This document shows, piece after piece, positions 11,910-24,419 of a stretch of 64,000 nucleotides of DNA. Source of the DNA: Ecdyonurus torrentis (lineage: Eukaryota > Arthropoda > Insecta > Ephemeroptera > Heptageniidae); contig CASGGR010000022.1 in the NCBI GenBank assembly GCA_949318235.1, positions 496,001 through 560,000 of the forward strand, given 5' to 3'. How positions within the stretch are numbered: position 1 is the first letter of the stretch; each line of letters begins with the position of its first letter. The position numbers were made by a program, and so were the translations under genes. The notes beneath the pieces were generated by a model. It was not told where the DNA came from. It was given only the letters and a program-made list of their open reading frames with translations, and searched no databases.

Positions 11910-13134
11910 ATGAAACAAAGTTTCTATTTCAAGAACCAAATGTTATTGAATGATAAAAATCATACTATTTACACGATTAAAACTAGTTTTGATGATTTCT
12001 CAAAAACAAAGATTGCTACAGACTTTAAATAAACTCAAAACATAGCTTTTTCAATTTTCTACAAAAAAGATGTCTTGAACTTTTTTGCCCGACGCATACT
12101 TTTTGGGTTATTGACAATTTTAGTTTTTACTCATTATGTAGCCAAATAAAGTCATGAAACAAAGTTTCTATTTCTAGAACCAAATGTTATTGAATGATAA
12201 AAATCATACTTTTTACACGATTAAAACTAGTTTTGATGATTTCTCAAAACTAAGAATGCTACAGACTTCAAATTTAACTCAAAGCATAGCTTTTTCAATT
12301 CTCTACAAAAAAGATGTCTTGAACTTTTTTGCCCCAACGCATACTTTTTGGGTTATTGAAAATTTTAGTTTTCACTCATCATGTAGCCAAACCAAGTCAT
12401 GAAACAAAGTTTCTATTTCAAGAACCAAATGTTATTGAATGATGAAAATCATACTTTTTACACGATTAAAACTAGTTTTGATGATTTCTCAAAAACTAAA
12501 AATGCTACAGACTTTAAATTCATATCAAAACATAGCTTTTTCAATTCTCTACAAAAATGATGTCTTGAACTTTTTTGCTCCGACGCATACTTTTTGGGTT
12601 ATTGACAACTTTAGTTTTCACTCATCATGTAGCCAAACCTAGTCATGAAACAAAGTTTCTATTTCAAGAACCAAATGTTATTGAATGATAAAAATCATAC
12701 TATTTACACGAATAAAACTAGTTTTGATGATTTCTCAAAAACGAAGATTGCTACAGACTTTAAATTAAACTCAAAACATAGCTTTTTCAATTTTCTACAA
12801 AAAAGATGTCTTGAACTTTTTTGCCCGACGCATACTTTTTGGGTTATTGACAATTTTAGTTTTCACTCATCATGTAGCCAAACCTAGTCATGAAACAAAG
12901 TTTCTATTTCAAGAACCAAATGTTATTGAATGATAAAAATCATACTATTTACACGATTAAAACTAGTTTTGATGATTTCTCAAAAACGAAGATTGCTACA
13001 GACTTTAAATTAAACTCAAAACATAGCTTTTTCAATTTTCTACAAAAAAGATGTCTTGAACTTTTTTGCCCGACGCATACTTTTTGGGTTATTGACAATT
13101 TTAGTTTTCACTCATCTTGTAGCCAAACCAAGTC
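11910..13134 (+). repeat. Five-unit block, copy 2 (1,225 bp)
   Basis: Units at 11910, 12154, 12399, 12645 and 12890 match 9214-10438 in order and length, including TTTAAATAAACTC, TCTAGA and ACACGAATAAAAC. The final unit ends TCATCTTGTAGCC instead of TCATCATGTAGCC, so its last part was taken from a different neighbour, consistent with a recombination junction near 13110. Confidence 0.85.
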
Positions 13135-13380
13135 ATGAAACAAAGTTTCTATTTCAAAAACCAAATGTTATTGAATGATAAAAATCATACTATTTACACG
13201 ATTAAAACTAGTTTTGATGATTTCTCAAAAACGAAGATTGCTACAGACTTCAAATTAAACTCAAAACATAGCTTTTTCAATTTTCTACAAAAAAGATATC
13301 GTGAACTTTTTTGCTCCGACGCATACTTTTTGGGTTATTGACAATTTTAGTTTTCACTCATCATGTAGCCAAACCTAGTC
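13135..13380 (+). repeat. Single c3-type unit between five-unit copies 2 and 3
   Basis: This unit has TTTCAAAAACC and GATATCGTG, the c3 markers, as at 11664 and 8968. Together with copy 2 it makes a six-unit, 1,471-bp period (11910 to 13381). Confidence 0.8.
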
Positions 13381-14605
13381 ATGAAACAAAGTTTCTATTT
13401 CAAGAACCAAATGTTATTGAATGATAAAAATCATACTATTTACACGATTAAAACTAGTTTTGATGATTTCTCAAAAACAAAGATTGCTACAGACTTTAAA
13501 TAAACTCAAAACATAGCTTTTTCAATTTTCTACAAAAAAGATGTCTTGAACTTTTTTGCCCGACGCATACTTTTTGGGTTATTGACAATTTTAGTTTTTA
13601 CTCATTATGTAGCCAAATAAAGTCATGAAACAAAGTTTCTATTTCTAGAACCAAATGTTATTGAATGATAAAAATCATACTTTTTACACGATTAAAACTA
13701 GTTTTGATGATTTCTCAAAACTAAGAATGCTACAGACTTCAAATTTAACTCAAAGCATAGCTTTTTCAATTCTCTACAAAAAAGATGTCTTGAACTTTTT
13801 TGCCCCAACGCATACTTTTTGGGTTATTGAAAATTTTAGTTTTCACTCATCATGTAGCCAAACCAAGTCATGAAACAAAGTTTCTATTTCAAGAACCAAA
13901 TGTTATTGAATGATGAAAATCATACTTTTTACACGATTAAAACTAGTTTTGATGATTTCTCAAAAACTAAAAATGCTACAGACTTTAAATTCATATCAAA
14001 ACATAGCTTTTTCAATTCTCTACAAAAATGATGTCTTGAACTTTTTTGCTCCGACGCATACTTTTTGGGTTATTGACAACTTTAGTTTTCACTCATCATG
14101 TAGCCAAACCTAGTCATGAAACAAAGTTTCTATTTCAAGAACCAAATGTTATTGAATGATAAAAATCATACTATTTACACGAATAAAACTAGTTTTGATG
14201 ATTTCTCAAAAACGAAGATTGCTACAGACTTTAAATTAAACTCAAAACATAGCTTTTTCAATTTTCTACAAAAAAGATGTCTTGAACTTTTTTGCCCGAC
14301 GCATACTTTTTGGGTTATTGACAATTTTAGTTTTCACTCATCATGTAGCCAAACCTAGTCATGAAACAAAGTTTCTATTTCAAGAACCAAATGTTATTGA
14401 ATGATAAAAATCATACTATTTACACGATTAAAACTAGTTTTGATGATTTCTCAAAAACGAAGATTGCTACAGACTTTAAATTAAACTCAAAACATAGCTT
14501 TTTCAATTTTCTACAAAAAAGATGTCTTGAACTTTTTTGCCCGACGCATACTTTTTGGGTTATTGACAATTTTAGTTTTCACTCATCATGTAGCCAAACC
14601 AAGTC
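13381..14605 (+). repeat. Five-unit block, copy 3 (1,225 bp)
   Basis: Units at 13381, 13625, 13870, 14116 and 14361 repeat copies 1 and 2. The last unit ends TCATCATGTAGCC as in copy 1. It is followed by the same unit type as copy 1 (14606 compared with 10439), so copies 1 and 3 share their right flank while copy 2 does not. Confidence 0.85.
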
Positions 14606-16568
14606 ATGAAACAAAGTTTCTATTTCAAGAACCAAATGTTATTGAATGATAAAAATCATACTTTTTACACGATTAAAACTTGTTTTGATGATTTCTCAAA
14701 AACTAAGAATGCTACAGACTTCAAATTCAATTCAAAACATAGTTTTTTAAATTCTCTACAAAAAGACGTCTTGAACGTTTTTGCTCCGACGCATACTTTT
14801 TGGGTTATTGACAATTTTAGTTTGTACTCATTATGTAGCCAAATAAAGTAATGAAACAAAGTTTCTATTTCAAGAACCAAATGTTATTGAACGATAAAAA
14901 TCATACTTTTTACACGATTAAAATTAGTTTTGATGATTTCTCAAAAACGAAGATTGCTACAGACTTCAAATTAAACTCAAAACATAGCTTTTTCAATTTT
15001 CTACAAAAAAGATATCATGAACTTTTTTGCTCCGACGCATACTTTTTGGGTTATTGACAATTTTAGTTTTCACTCATCATGTAGCCAAATAAAGCAATGA
15101 AACAAAGTTTCTATTTCAAGAACCAAATGTTATTGAATGATAAAAATCATACTTTTTACACGATTAAAACCAGTTTTGATGATTTCTCAAAAACTAAGAA
15201 TGCTACAGACTTCAAATTCAATTCAAAACATAGCTTTTCAATTCTCTACAAAAATGATGTCTTGAACTTTTTTGCTCCGACGCATGCTTTTTGGGTTATT
15301 GACAATTTTAGTTTTCACTCATCATGTAGCCAAACCAAGTCATGTAACAAAGTTTCTATTTCAAAAACCAAATGTTATTGAATGATAAAAATCTTACTTT
15401 TTACACGATTAAAACTTGTTTTGATGATTTCTCAAAAACTAAGAATGCTAGAGACTTCAAATTCAATTCAAAACATAGTTTTTTAAATTCTCTACAAAAA
15501 GATGTCTTGAACTTTTTTGCTCCGACGCATACTTTTTGGGTTATTGACAATTTTAATTTTCACTCATCATGTAGCCAAACCAAGTCATGAAACAAAGTTT
15601 CTATTTCAAGAACCAAATGTTATTGAATGATAAAAATCATTATTTTTACACGATTAAAACTAGTTTTAATGATTTCTAAAAAACTAAGAACGCTACAGAC
15701 ATCAAATTTAACTCAAAACATAGCTTTTTCAATTTTCTACAAAAAAGATGTCTTGAACTTTTTTGCCCGACGCATACTTTTTGGGTTATTAACAATTTTA
15801 GTTTTTACTCATCATGTAGCCAAATAAAGTCATGAAACAAAGTTTCTATTTCAAGAACCAAATGTTATTGAATGATAAAAATCATACTTTTTACACGATT
15901 AAAACTAGTTTTGATGATTTCTCAAAAACGAAGATTGCTACAGACTTTAAATTAAACTCAAAACATAGCTTTTTCAATTTTCTACAAAAAAGATGTCTTG
16001 AACTTTTTTGCCCGACGCATACTTTTTGGGTTATTAACAATTTTAGTTTTTACTCATCATGTAGCCAAATAAAGTCATGAAACAAAGTTTCTGTTTCAAG
16101 AACCAAATGTTATTGAATGACAAAAATTATACTTTTTACACGATTAATACTAGTTTTGATGATTTCTCAAAAACTAAGAATGCTACAGACATCAAATTAA
16201 ACTCAAAACATATCTTTTTCAATTTTCTACAAAAAAGATGTCATGAACTTTTTTGCTCCGACACATACTTTTTGGGTTATTGACAATTTTAGTTTTTACT
16301 CATCATGTAGCCAAATAAAGTCATGAAACAAAGTTTCTGTTTCAAGAACCAAATGTTATTGAATGACAAAAATTATACTTTTTACACGATTAATACTAGT
16401 TTTGATGATTTCTCAAAAACTAAGAATGATACAGACATCAAATTTAACTCAAAGCATAGCTTTTTCAATTCTCTACAAAAAAGATGTCTTGAACTTTTTT
16501 GCCCCAACGCATACTTTTTGGGTTATTGAAAATTTTAGTTTTCACTCATCATGTAGCCAAACCAAGTC
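14606..16568 (+). repeat. 8-unit sub-repeat, copy 1 (1,963 bp)
   Basis: Units start at 14606, 14851, 15097 (alpha), 15342 (beta), 15587, 15832, 16077 and 16323. Markers are GTACTCATTATG in the first, GATATCATG in the second, ATGTAAC and GCTAGAGAC in beta, AAGAACGC in the fifth, and TTTCTGTTTC in the last two. The block recurs at 16569, 19513 and 21476. Confidence 0.9.
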
Positions 16569-18531
16569 ATGAAACAAAGTTTCTATTTCAAGAACCAAAT
16601 GTTATTGAATGATAAAAATCATACTTTTTACACGATTAAAACTTGTTTTGATGATTTCTCAAAAACTAAGAATGCTACAGACTTCAAATTCAATTCAAAA
16701 CATAGTTTTTTAAATTCTCTACAAAAAGACGTCTTGAACGTTTTTGCTCCGACGCATACTTTTTGGGTTATTGACAATTTTAGTTTGTACTCATTATGTA
16801 GCCAAATAAAGTAATGAAACAAAGTTTCTATTTCAAGAACCAAATGTTATTGAACGATAAAAATCATACTTTTTACACGATTAAAATTAGTTTTGATGAT
16901 TTCTCAAAAACGAAGATTGCTACAGACTTCAAATTAAACTCAAAACATAGCTTTTTCAATTTTCTACAAAAAAGATATCATGAACTTTTTTGCTCCGACG
17001 CATACTTTTTGGGTTATTGACAATTTTAGTTTTCACTCATCATGTAGCCAAATAAAGCAATGAAACAAAGTTTCTATTTCAAGAACCAAATGTTATTGAA
17101 TGATAAAAATCATACTTTTTACACGATTAAAACCAGTTTTGATGATTTCTCAAAAACTAAGAATGCTACAGACTTCAAATTCAATTCAAAACATAGCTTT
17201 TCAATTCTCTACAAAAATGATGTCTTGAACTTTTTTGCTCCGACGCATGCTTTTTGGGTTATTGACAATTTTAGTTTTCACTCATCATGTAGCCAAACCA
17301 AGTCATGTAACAAAGTTTCTATTTCAAAAACCAAATGTTATTGAATGATAAAAATCTTACTTTTTACACGATTAAAACTTGTTTTGATGATTTCTCAAAA
17401 ACTAAGAATGCTAGAGACTTCAAATTCAATTCAAAACATAGTTTTTTAAATTCTCTACAAAAAGATGTCTTGAACTTTTTTGCTCCGACGCATACTTTTT
17501 GGGTTATTGACAATTTTAATTTTCACTCATCATGTAGCCAAACCAAGTCATGAAACAAAGTTTCTATTTCAAGAACCAAATGTTATTGAATGATAAAAAT
17601 CATTATTTTTACACGATTAAAACTAGTTTTAATGATTTCTAAAAAACTAAGAACGCTACAGACATCAAATTTAACTCAAAACATAGCTTTTTCAATTTTC
17701 TACAAAAAAGATGTCTTGAACTTTTTTGCCCGACGCATACTTTTTGGGTTATTAACAATTTTAGTTTTTACTCATCATGTAGCCAAATAAAGTCATGAAA
17801 CAAAGTTTCTATTTCAAGAACCAAATGTTATTGAATGATAAAAATCATACTTTTTACACGATTAAAACTAGTTTTGATGATTTCTCAAAAACGAAGATTG
17901 CTACAGACTTTAAATTAAACTCAAAACATAGCTTTTTCAATTTTCTACAAAAAAGATGTCTTGAACTTTTTTGCCCGACGCATACTTTTTGGGTTATTAA
18001 CAATTTTAGTTTTTACTCATCATGTAGCCAAATAAAGTCATGAAACAAAGTTTCTGTTTCAAGAACCAAATGTTATTGAATGACAAAAATTATACTTTTT
18101 ACACGATTAATACTAGTTTTGATGATTTCTCAAAAACTAAGAATGCTACAGACATCAAATTAAACTCAAAACATATCTTTTTCAATTTTCTACAAAAAAG
18201 ATGTCATGAACTTTTTTGCTCCGACACATACTTTTTGGGTTATTGACAATTTTAGTTTTTACTCATCATGTAGCCAAATAAAGTCATGAAACAAAGTTTC
18301 TGTTTCAAGAACCAAATGTTATTGAATGACAAAAATTATACTTTTTACACGATTAATACTAGTTTTGATGATTTCTCAAAAACTAAGAATGATACAGACA
18401 TCAAATTTAACTCAAAGCATAGCTTTTTCAATTCTCTACAAAAAAGATGTCTTGAACTTTTTTGCCCCAACGCATACTTTTTGGGTTATTGAAAATTTTA
18501 GTTTTCACTCATCATGTAGCCAAACCAAGTC
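16569..18531 (+). repeat. 8-unit sub-repeat, copy 2 (1,963 bp)
   Basis: Exact-length repeat of 14606-16568 with the same unit order and diagnostic variants. Alpha is at 17060 and beta at 17305. The last unit keeps GAATGATACAG in place of GAATGCTACAG, as in the other copies. Confidence 0.9.
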
Positions 18532-19512
18532 ATGAAACAAAGTTTCTATTTCAAGAACCAAATGTTATTGAATGATGAAAATCATACTTTTTACACGATT
18601 AAAACTAGTTTTGATAATTTCTCAAAAACTAAGAATGCTACAGACTTTAAATTAAACTCAAAACATAGCTTTTTCAATTTTCTACAAAAAAGATGTCATG
18701 AACTTTTTTGCTCCGACACATACTTTTTGGGTTATTGACAATTTTAGTTTGTACTCATTATGTAGCCAAATAAAGTAATGAAACAAAGTTTCTATTTCAA
18801 GAACCAAATGTTATTGAACGATAAAAATCATACTTTTTACACGATTAAAATTAGTTTTGATGATTTCTCAAAAACTAAGAATGCTACAGACTTTAAATTA
18901 AACTCAAAACATAGCTTTTTCAATTTTCTACAAAAAAGATGTCTTGAACTTTTTTGCCCGACGCATACTTTTTGGGTTATTGACAATTTTAGTTTTCACT
19001 CATCATGTAGCCAAACCAAGTCATGAAACAAAGTTTCTATTTCAAGAACCAAATGTTATTGAATGATAAAAATCATACTTTTTACACGATTAAAACCAGT
19101 TTTGATGATTTCTCAAAAACTAAGAATGCTACAGACTTCAAATTCAATTCAAAACATAGCTTTTCAATTCTCTACAAAAATGATGTCTTGAACTTTTTTG
19201 CTCCGACGCATGCTTTTTGGGTTATTGACAATTTTAGTTTTCACTCATCATGTAGCCAAACCAAGTCATGTAACAAAGTTTCTATTTCAAAAACCAAATG
19301 TTATTGAATGATAAAAATCTTACTTTTTACACGATTAAAACTTGTTTTGATGATTTCTCAAAAACTAAGAATGCTAGAGACTTCAAATTCAATTCAAAAC
19401 ATAGTTTTTTAAATTCTCTACAAAAAGATGTCTTAAACTTTTTTGCTCCGACGCATACTTTTTGGGTTGTTGACAATTTTAATTTTCACTCATCATGTAG
19501 CCAAACCAAGTC
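18532..19512 (+). repeat. 4-unit remainder of the 20-unit repeat (981 bp)
   Basis: Units start at 18532 (TTTTGATAATTT, TGTCATGAAC), 18778 (AACGATAAA, GCCCGACGC), 19023 (alpha) and 19268 (beta). The first two replace the first two units of the 8-unit block, and the array then returns to its start instead of completing units 5 to 8. The beta here carries GTCTTAAAC and GGGTTGTTGAC, which the other beta units in this copy lack. The pair at 18532 and 18778 recurs at 26875 and 37178. Confidence 0.85.
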
Positions 19513-21475
19513 ATGAAACAAAGTTTCTATTTCAAGAACCAAATGTTATTGAATGATAAAAATCATACTTTTTACACGATTAAAACTTGTTTTGATGATT
19601 TCTCAAAAACTAAGAATGCTACAGACTTCAAATTCAATTCAAAACATAGTTTTTTAAATTCTCTACAAAAAGACGTCTTGAACGTTTTTGCTCCGACGCA
19701 TACTTTTTGGGTTATTGACAATTTTAGTTTGTACTCATTATGTAGCCAAATAAAGTAATGAAACAAAGTTTCTATTTCAAGAACCAAATGTTATTGAACG
19801 ATAAAAATCATACTTTTTACACGATTAAAATTAGTTTTGATGATTTCTCAAAAACGAAGATTGCTACAGACTTCAAATTAAACTCAAAACATAGCTTTTT
19901 CAATTTTCTACAAAAAAGATATCATGAACTTTTTTGCTCCGACGCATACTTTTTGGGTTATTGACAATTTTAGTTTTCACTCATCATGTAGCCAAATAAA
20001 GCAATGAAACAAAGTTTCTATTTCAAGAACCAAATGTTATTGAATGATAAAAATCATACTTTTTACACGATTAAAACCAGTTTTGATGATTTCTCAAAAA
20101 CTAAGAATGCTACAGACTTCAAATTCAATTCAAAACATAGCTTTTCAATTCTCTACAAAAATGATGTCTTGAACTTTTTTGCTCCGACGCATGCTTTTTG
20201 GGTTATTGACAATTTTAGTTTTCACTCATCATGTAGCCAAACCAAGTCATGTAACAAAGTTTCTATTTCAAAAACCAAATGTTATTGAATGATAAAAATC
20301 TTACTTTTTACACGATTAAAACTTGTTTTGATGATTTCTCAAAAACTAAGAATGCTAGAGACTTCAAATTCAATTCAAAACATAGTTTTTTAAATTCTCT
20401 ACAAAAAGATGTCTTGAACTTTTTTGCTCCGACGCATACTTTTTGGGTTATTGACAATTTTAATTTTCACTCATCATGTAGCCAAACCAAGTCATGAAAC
20501 AAAGTTTCTATTTCAAGAACCAAATGTTATTGAATGATAAAAATCATTATTTTTACACGATTAAAACTAGTTTTAATGATTTCTAAAAAACTAAGAACGC
20601 TACAGACATCAAATTTAACTCAAAACATAGCTTTTTCAATTTTCTACAAAAAAGATGTCTTGAACTTTTTTGCCCGACGCATACTTTTTGGGTTATTAAC
20701 AATTTTAGTTTTTACTCATCATGTAGCCAAATAAAGTCATGAAACAAAGTTTCTATTTCAAGAACCAAATGTTATTGAATGATAAAAATCATACTTTTTA
20801 CACGATTAAAACTAGTTTTGATGATTTCTCAAAAACGAAGATTGCTACAGACTTTAAATTAAACTCAAAACATAGCTTTTTCAATTTTCTACAAAAAAGA
20901 TGTCTTGAACTTTTTTGCCCGACGCATACTTTTTGGGTTATTAACAATTTTAGTTTTTACTCATCATGTAGCCAAATAAAGTCATGAAACAAAGTTTCTG
21001 TTTCAAGAACCAAATGTTATTGAATGACAAAAATTATACTTTTTACACGATTAATACTAGTTTTGATGATTTCTCAAAAACTAAGAATGCTACAGACATC
21101 AAATTAAACTCAAAACATATCTTTTTCAATTTTCTACAAAAAAGATGTCATGAACTTTTTTGCTCCGACACATACTTTTTGGGTTATTGACAATTTTAGT
21201 TTTTACTCATCATGTAGCCAAATAAAGTCATGAAACAAAGTTTCTGTTTCAAGAACCAAATGTTATTGAATGACAAAAATTATACTTTTTACACGATTAA
21301 TACTAGTTTTGATGATTTCTCAAAAACTAAGAATGATACAGACATCAAATTTAACTCAAAGCATAGCTTTTTCAATTCTCTACAAAAAAGATGTCTTGAA
21401 CTTTTTTGCCCCAACGCATACTTTTTGGGTTATTGAAAATTTTAGTTTTCACTCATCATGTAGCCAAACCAAGTC
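19513..21475 (+). repeat. 8-unit sub-repeat, copy 3 (1,963 bp)
   Basis: Matches 14606-16568 unit by unit, with alpha at 20004 and beta at 20249. Its left junction differs: it follows a beta unit (19268) that is normally followed by the AAGAACGC unit, so 19512/19513 is a visible block boundary. Confidence 0.88.
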
Positions 21476-23438
21476 ATGAAACAAAGTTTCTATTTCAAGA
21501 ACCAAATGTTATTGAATGATAAAAATCATACTTTTTACACGATTAAAACTTGTTTTGATGATTTCTCAAAAACTAAGAATGCTACAGACTTCAAATTCAA
21601 TTCAAAACATAGTTTTTTAAATTCTCTACAAAAAGACGTCTTGAACGTTTTTGCTCCGACGCATACTTTTTGGGTTATTGACAATTTTAGTTTGTACTCA
21701 TTATGTAGCCAAATAAAGTAATGAAACAAAGTTTCTATTTCAAGAACCAAATGTTATTGAACGATAAAAATCATACTTTTTACACGATTAAAATTAGTTT
21801 TGATGATTTCTCAAAAACGAAGATTGCTACAGACTTCAAATTAAACTCAAAACATAGCTTTTTCAATTTTCTACAAAAAAGATATCATGAACTTTTTTGC
21901 TCCGACGCATACTTTTTGGGTTATTGACAATTTTAGTTTTCACTCATCATGTAGCCAAATAAAGCAATGAAACAAAGTTTCTATTTCAAGAACCAAATGT
22001 TATTGAATGATAAAAATCATACTTTTTACACGATTAAAACCAGTTTTGATGATTTCTCAAAAACTAAGAATGCTACAGACTTCAAATTCAATTCAAAACA
22101 TAGCTTTTCAATTCTCTACAAAAATGATGTCTTGAACTTTTTTGCTCCGACGCATGCTTTTTGGGTTATTGACAATTTTAGTTTTCACTCATCATGTAGC
22201 CAAACCAAGTCATGTAACAAAGTTTCTATTTCAAAAACCAAATGTTATTGAATGATAAAAATCTTACTTTTTACACGATTAAAACTTGTTTTGATGATTT
22301 CTCAAAAACTAAGAATGCTAGAGACTTCAAATTCAATTCAAAACATAGTTTTTTAAATTCTCTACAAAAAGATGTCTTGAACTTTTTTGCTCCGACGCAT
22401 ACTTTTTGGGTTATTGACAATTTTAATTTTCACTCATCATGTAGCCAAACCAAGTCATGAAACAAAGTTTCTATTTCAAGAACCAAATGTTATTGAATGA
22501 TAAAAATCATTATTTTTACACGATTAAAACTAGTTTTAATGATTTCTAAAAAACTAAGAACGCTACAGACATCAAATTTAACTCAAAACATAGCTTTTTC
22601 AATTTTCTACAAAAAAGATGTCTTGAACTTTTTTGCCCGACGCATACTTTTTGGGTTATTAACAATTTTAGTTTTTACTCATCATGTAGCCAAATAAAGT
22701 CATGAAACAAAGTTTCTATTTCAAGAACCAAATGTTATTGAATGATAAAAATCATACTTTTTACACGATTAAAACTAGTTTTGATGATTTCTCAAAAACG
22801 AAGATTGCTACAGACTTTAAATTAAACTCAAAACATAGCTTTTTCAATTTTCTACAAAAAAGATGTCTTGAACTTTTTTGCCCGACGCATACTTTTTGGG
22901 TTATTAACAATTTTAGTTTTTACTCATCATGTAGCCAAATAAAGTCATGAAACAAAGTTTCTGTTTCAAGAACCAAATGTTATTGAATGACAAAAATTAT
23001 ACTTTTTACACGATTAATACTAGTTTTGATGATTTCTCAAAAACTAAGAATGCTACAGACATCAAATTAAACTCAAAACATATCTTTTTCAATTTTCTAC
23101 AAAAAAGATGTCATGAACTTTTTTGCTCCGACACATACTTTTTGGGTTATTGACAATTTTAGTTTTTACTCATCATGTAGCCAAATAAAGTCATGAAACA
23201 AAGTTTCTGTTTCAAGAACCAAATGTTATTGAATGACAAAAATTATACTTTTTACACGATTAATACTAGTTTTGATGATTTCTCAAAAACTAAGAATGAT
23301 ACAGACATCAAATTTAACTCAAAGCATAGCTTTTTCAATTCTCTACAAAAAAGATGTCTTGAACTTTTTTGCCCCAACGCATACTTTTTGGGTTATTGAA
23401 AATTTTAGTTTTCACTCATCATGTAGCCAAACCAAGTC
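21476..23438 (+). repeat. 8-unit sub-repeat, copy 4 (1,963 bp)
   Basis: Matches the other three copies, with alpha at 21967 and beta at 22212. Units 22947 and 23193 carry the TTTCTGTTTC and AATGACAAAAATTAT markers. Confidence 0.88.
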
Positions 23439-24419
23439 ATGAAACAAAGTTTCTATTTCAAGAACCAAATGTTATTGAATGATGAAAATCATACTTTTTA
23501 CACGATTAAAACTAGTTTTGATAATTTCTCAAAAACTAAGAATGCTACAGACTTTAAATTAAACTCAAAACATAGCTTTTTCAATTTTCTACAAAAAAGA
23601 TGTCATGAACTTTTTTGCTCCGACACATACTTTTTGGGTTATTGACAATTTTAGTTTGTACTCATTATGTAGCCAAATAAAGTAATGAAACAAAGTTTCT
23701 ATTTCAAGAACCAAATGTTATTGAACGATAAAAATCATACTTTTTACACGATTAAAATTAGTTTTGATGATTTCTCAAAAACTAAGAATGCTACAGACTT
23801 TAAATTAAACTCAAAACATAGCTTTTTCAATTTTCTACAAAAAAGATGTCTTGAACTTTTTTGCCCGACGCATACTTTTTGGGTTATTGACAATTTTAGT
23901 TTTCACTCATCATGTAGCCAAACCAAGTCATGAAACAAAGTTTCTATTTCAAGAACCAAATGTTATTGAATGATAAAAATCATACTTTTTACACGATTAA
24001 AACCAGTTTTGATGATTTCTCAAAAACTAAGAATGCTACAGACTTCAAATTCAATTCAAAACATAGCTTTTCAATTCTCTACAAAAATGATGTCTTGAAC
24101 TTTTTTGCTCCGACGCATGCTTTTTGGGTTATTGACAATTTTAGTTTTCACTCATCATGTAGCCAAACCAAGTCATGTAACAAAGTTTCTATTTCAAAAA
24201 CCAAATGTTATTGAATGATAAAAATCTTACTTTTTACACGATTAAAACTTGTTTTGATGATTTCTCAAAAACTAAGAATGCTAGAGACTTCAAATTCAAT
24301 TCAAAACATAGTTTTTTAAATTCTCTACAAAAAGATGTCTTAAACTTTTTTGCTCCGACGCATACTTTTTGGGTTGTTGACAATTTTAATTTTCACTCAT
24401 CATGTAGCCAAACCAAGTC
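23439..24419 (+). repeat. 4-unit remainder, copy 2 (981 bp)
   Basis: Repeats 18532-19512 at an offset of 4,907 bp, with alpha at 23930 and beta at 24175 carrying GTCTTAAAC and GGGTTGTTGAC. Confidence 0.85.

Larger units (their letters stand above)
14606..19512 (+). repeat. 20-unit higher-order repeat, copy 1 (4,907 bp)
   Basis: Twenty monomers form one block that is followed directly by a second copy of the same length and order at 19513-24419. All translated open frames I compared between the copies agree residue for residue, so they are very similar. Internally the block is two 8-unit repeats (14606-16568 and 16569-18531, 1,963 bp each) plus a 4-unit remainder (18532-19512). Alpha units lie at 15097, 17060 and 19023. 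Confidence 0.9.
19513..24419 (+). repeat. 20-unit higher-order repeat, copy 2 (4,907 bp)
   Basis: Direct adjacent duplicate of 14606-19512, same length, order and private variants, including the GTCTTAAAC plus GTTGTTGAC beta unit near its end (24175). Its 8+8+4 structure is preserved, with alpha units at 20004, 21967 and 23930. It is followed by different units (24420), which marks the right limit of the duplication. Confidence 0.9.

Noticed and set aside
14606..24419. Assembly artefact (the 4.9-kb block duplicated by error)
   Set aside because: It cannot be excluded from sequence alone, but the block also contains diverged inner copies and related blocks recur elsewhere with different neighbours. 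I keep it as real while listing read support as the test.
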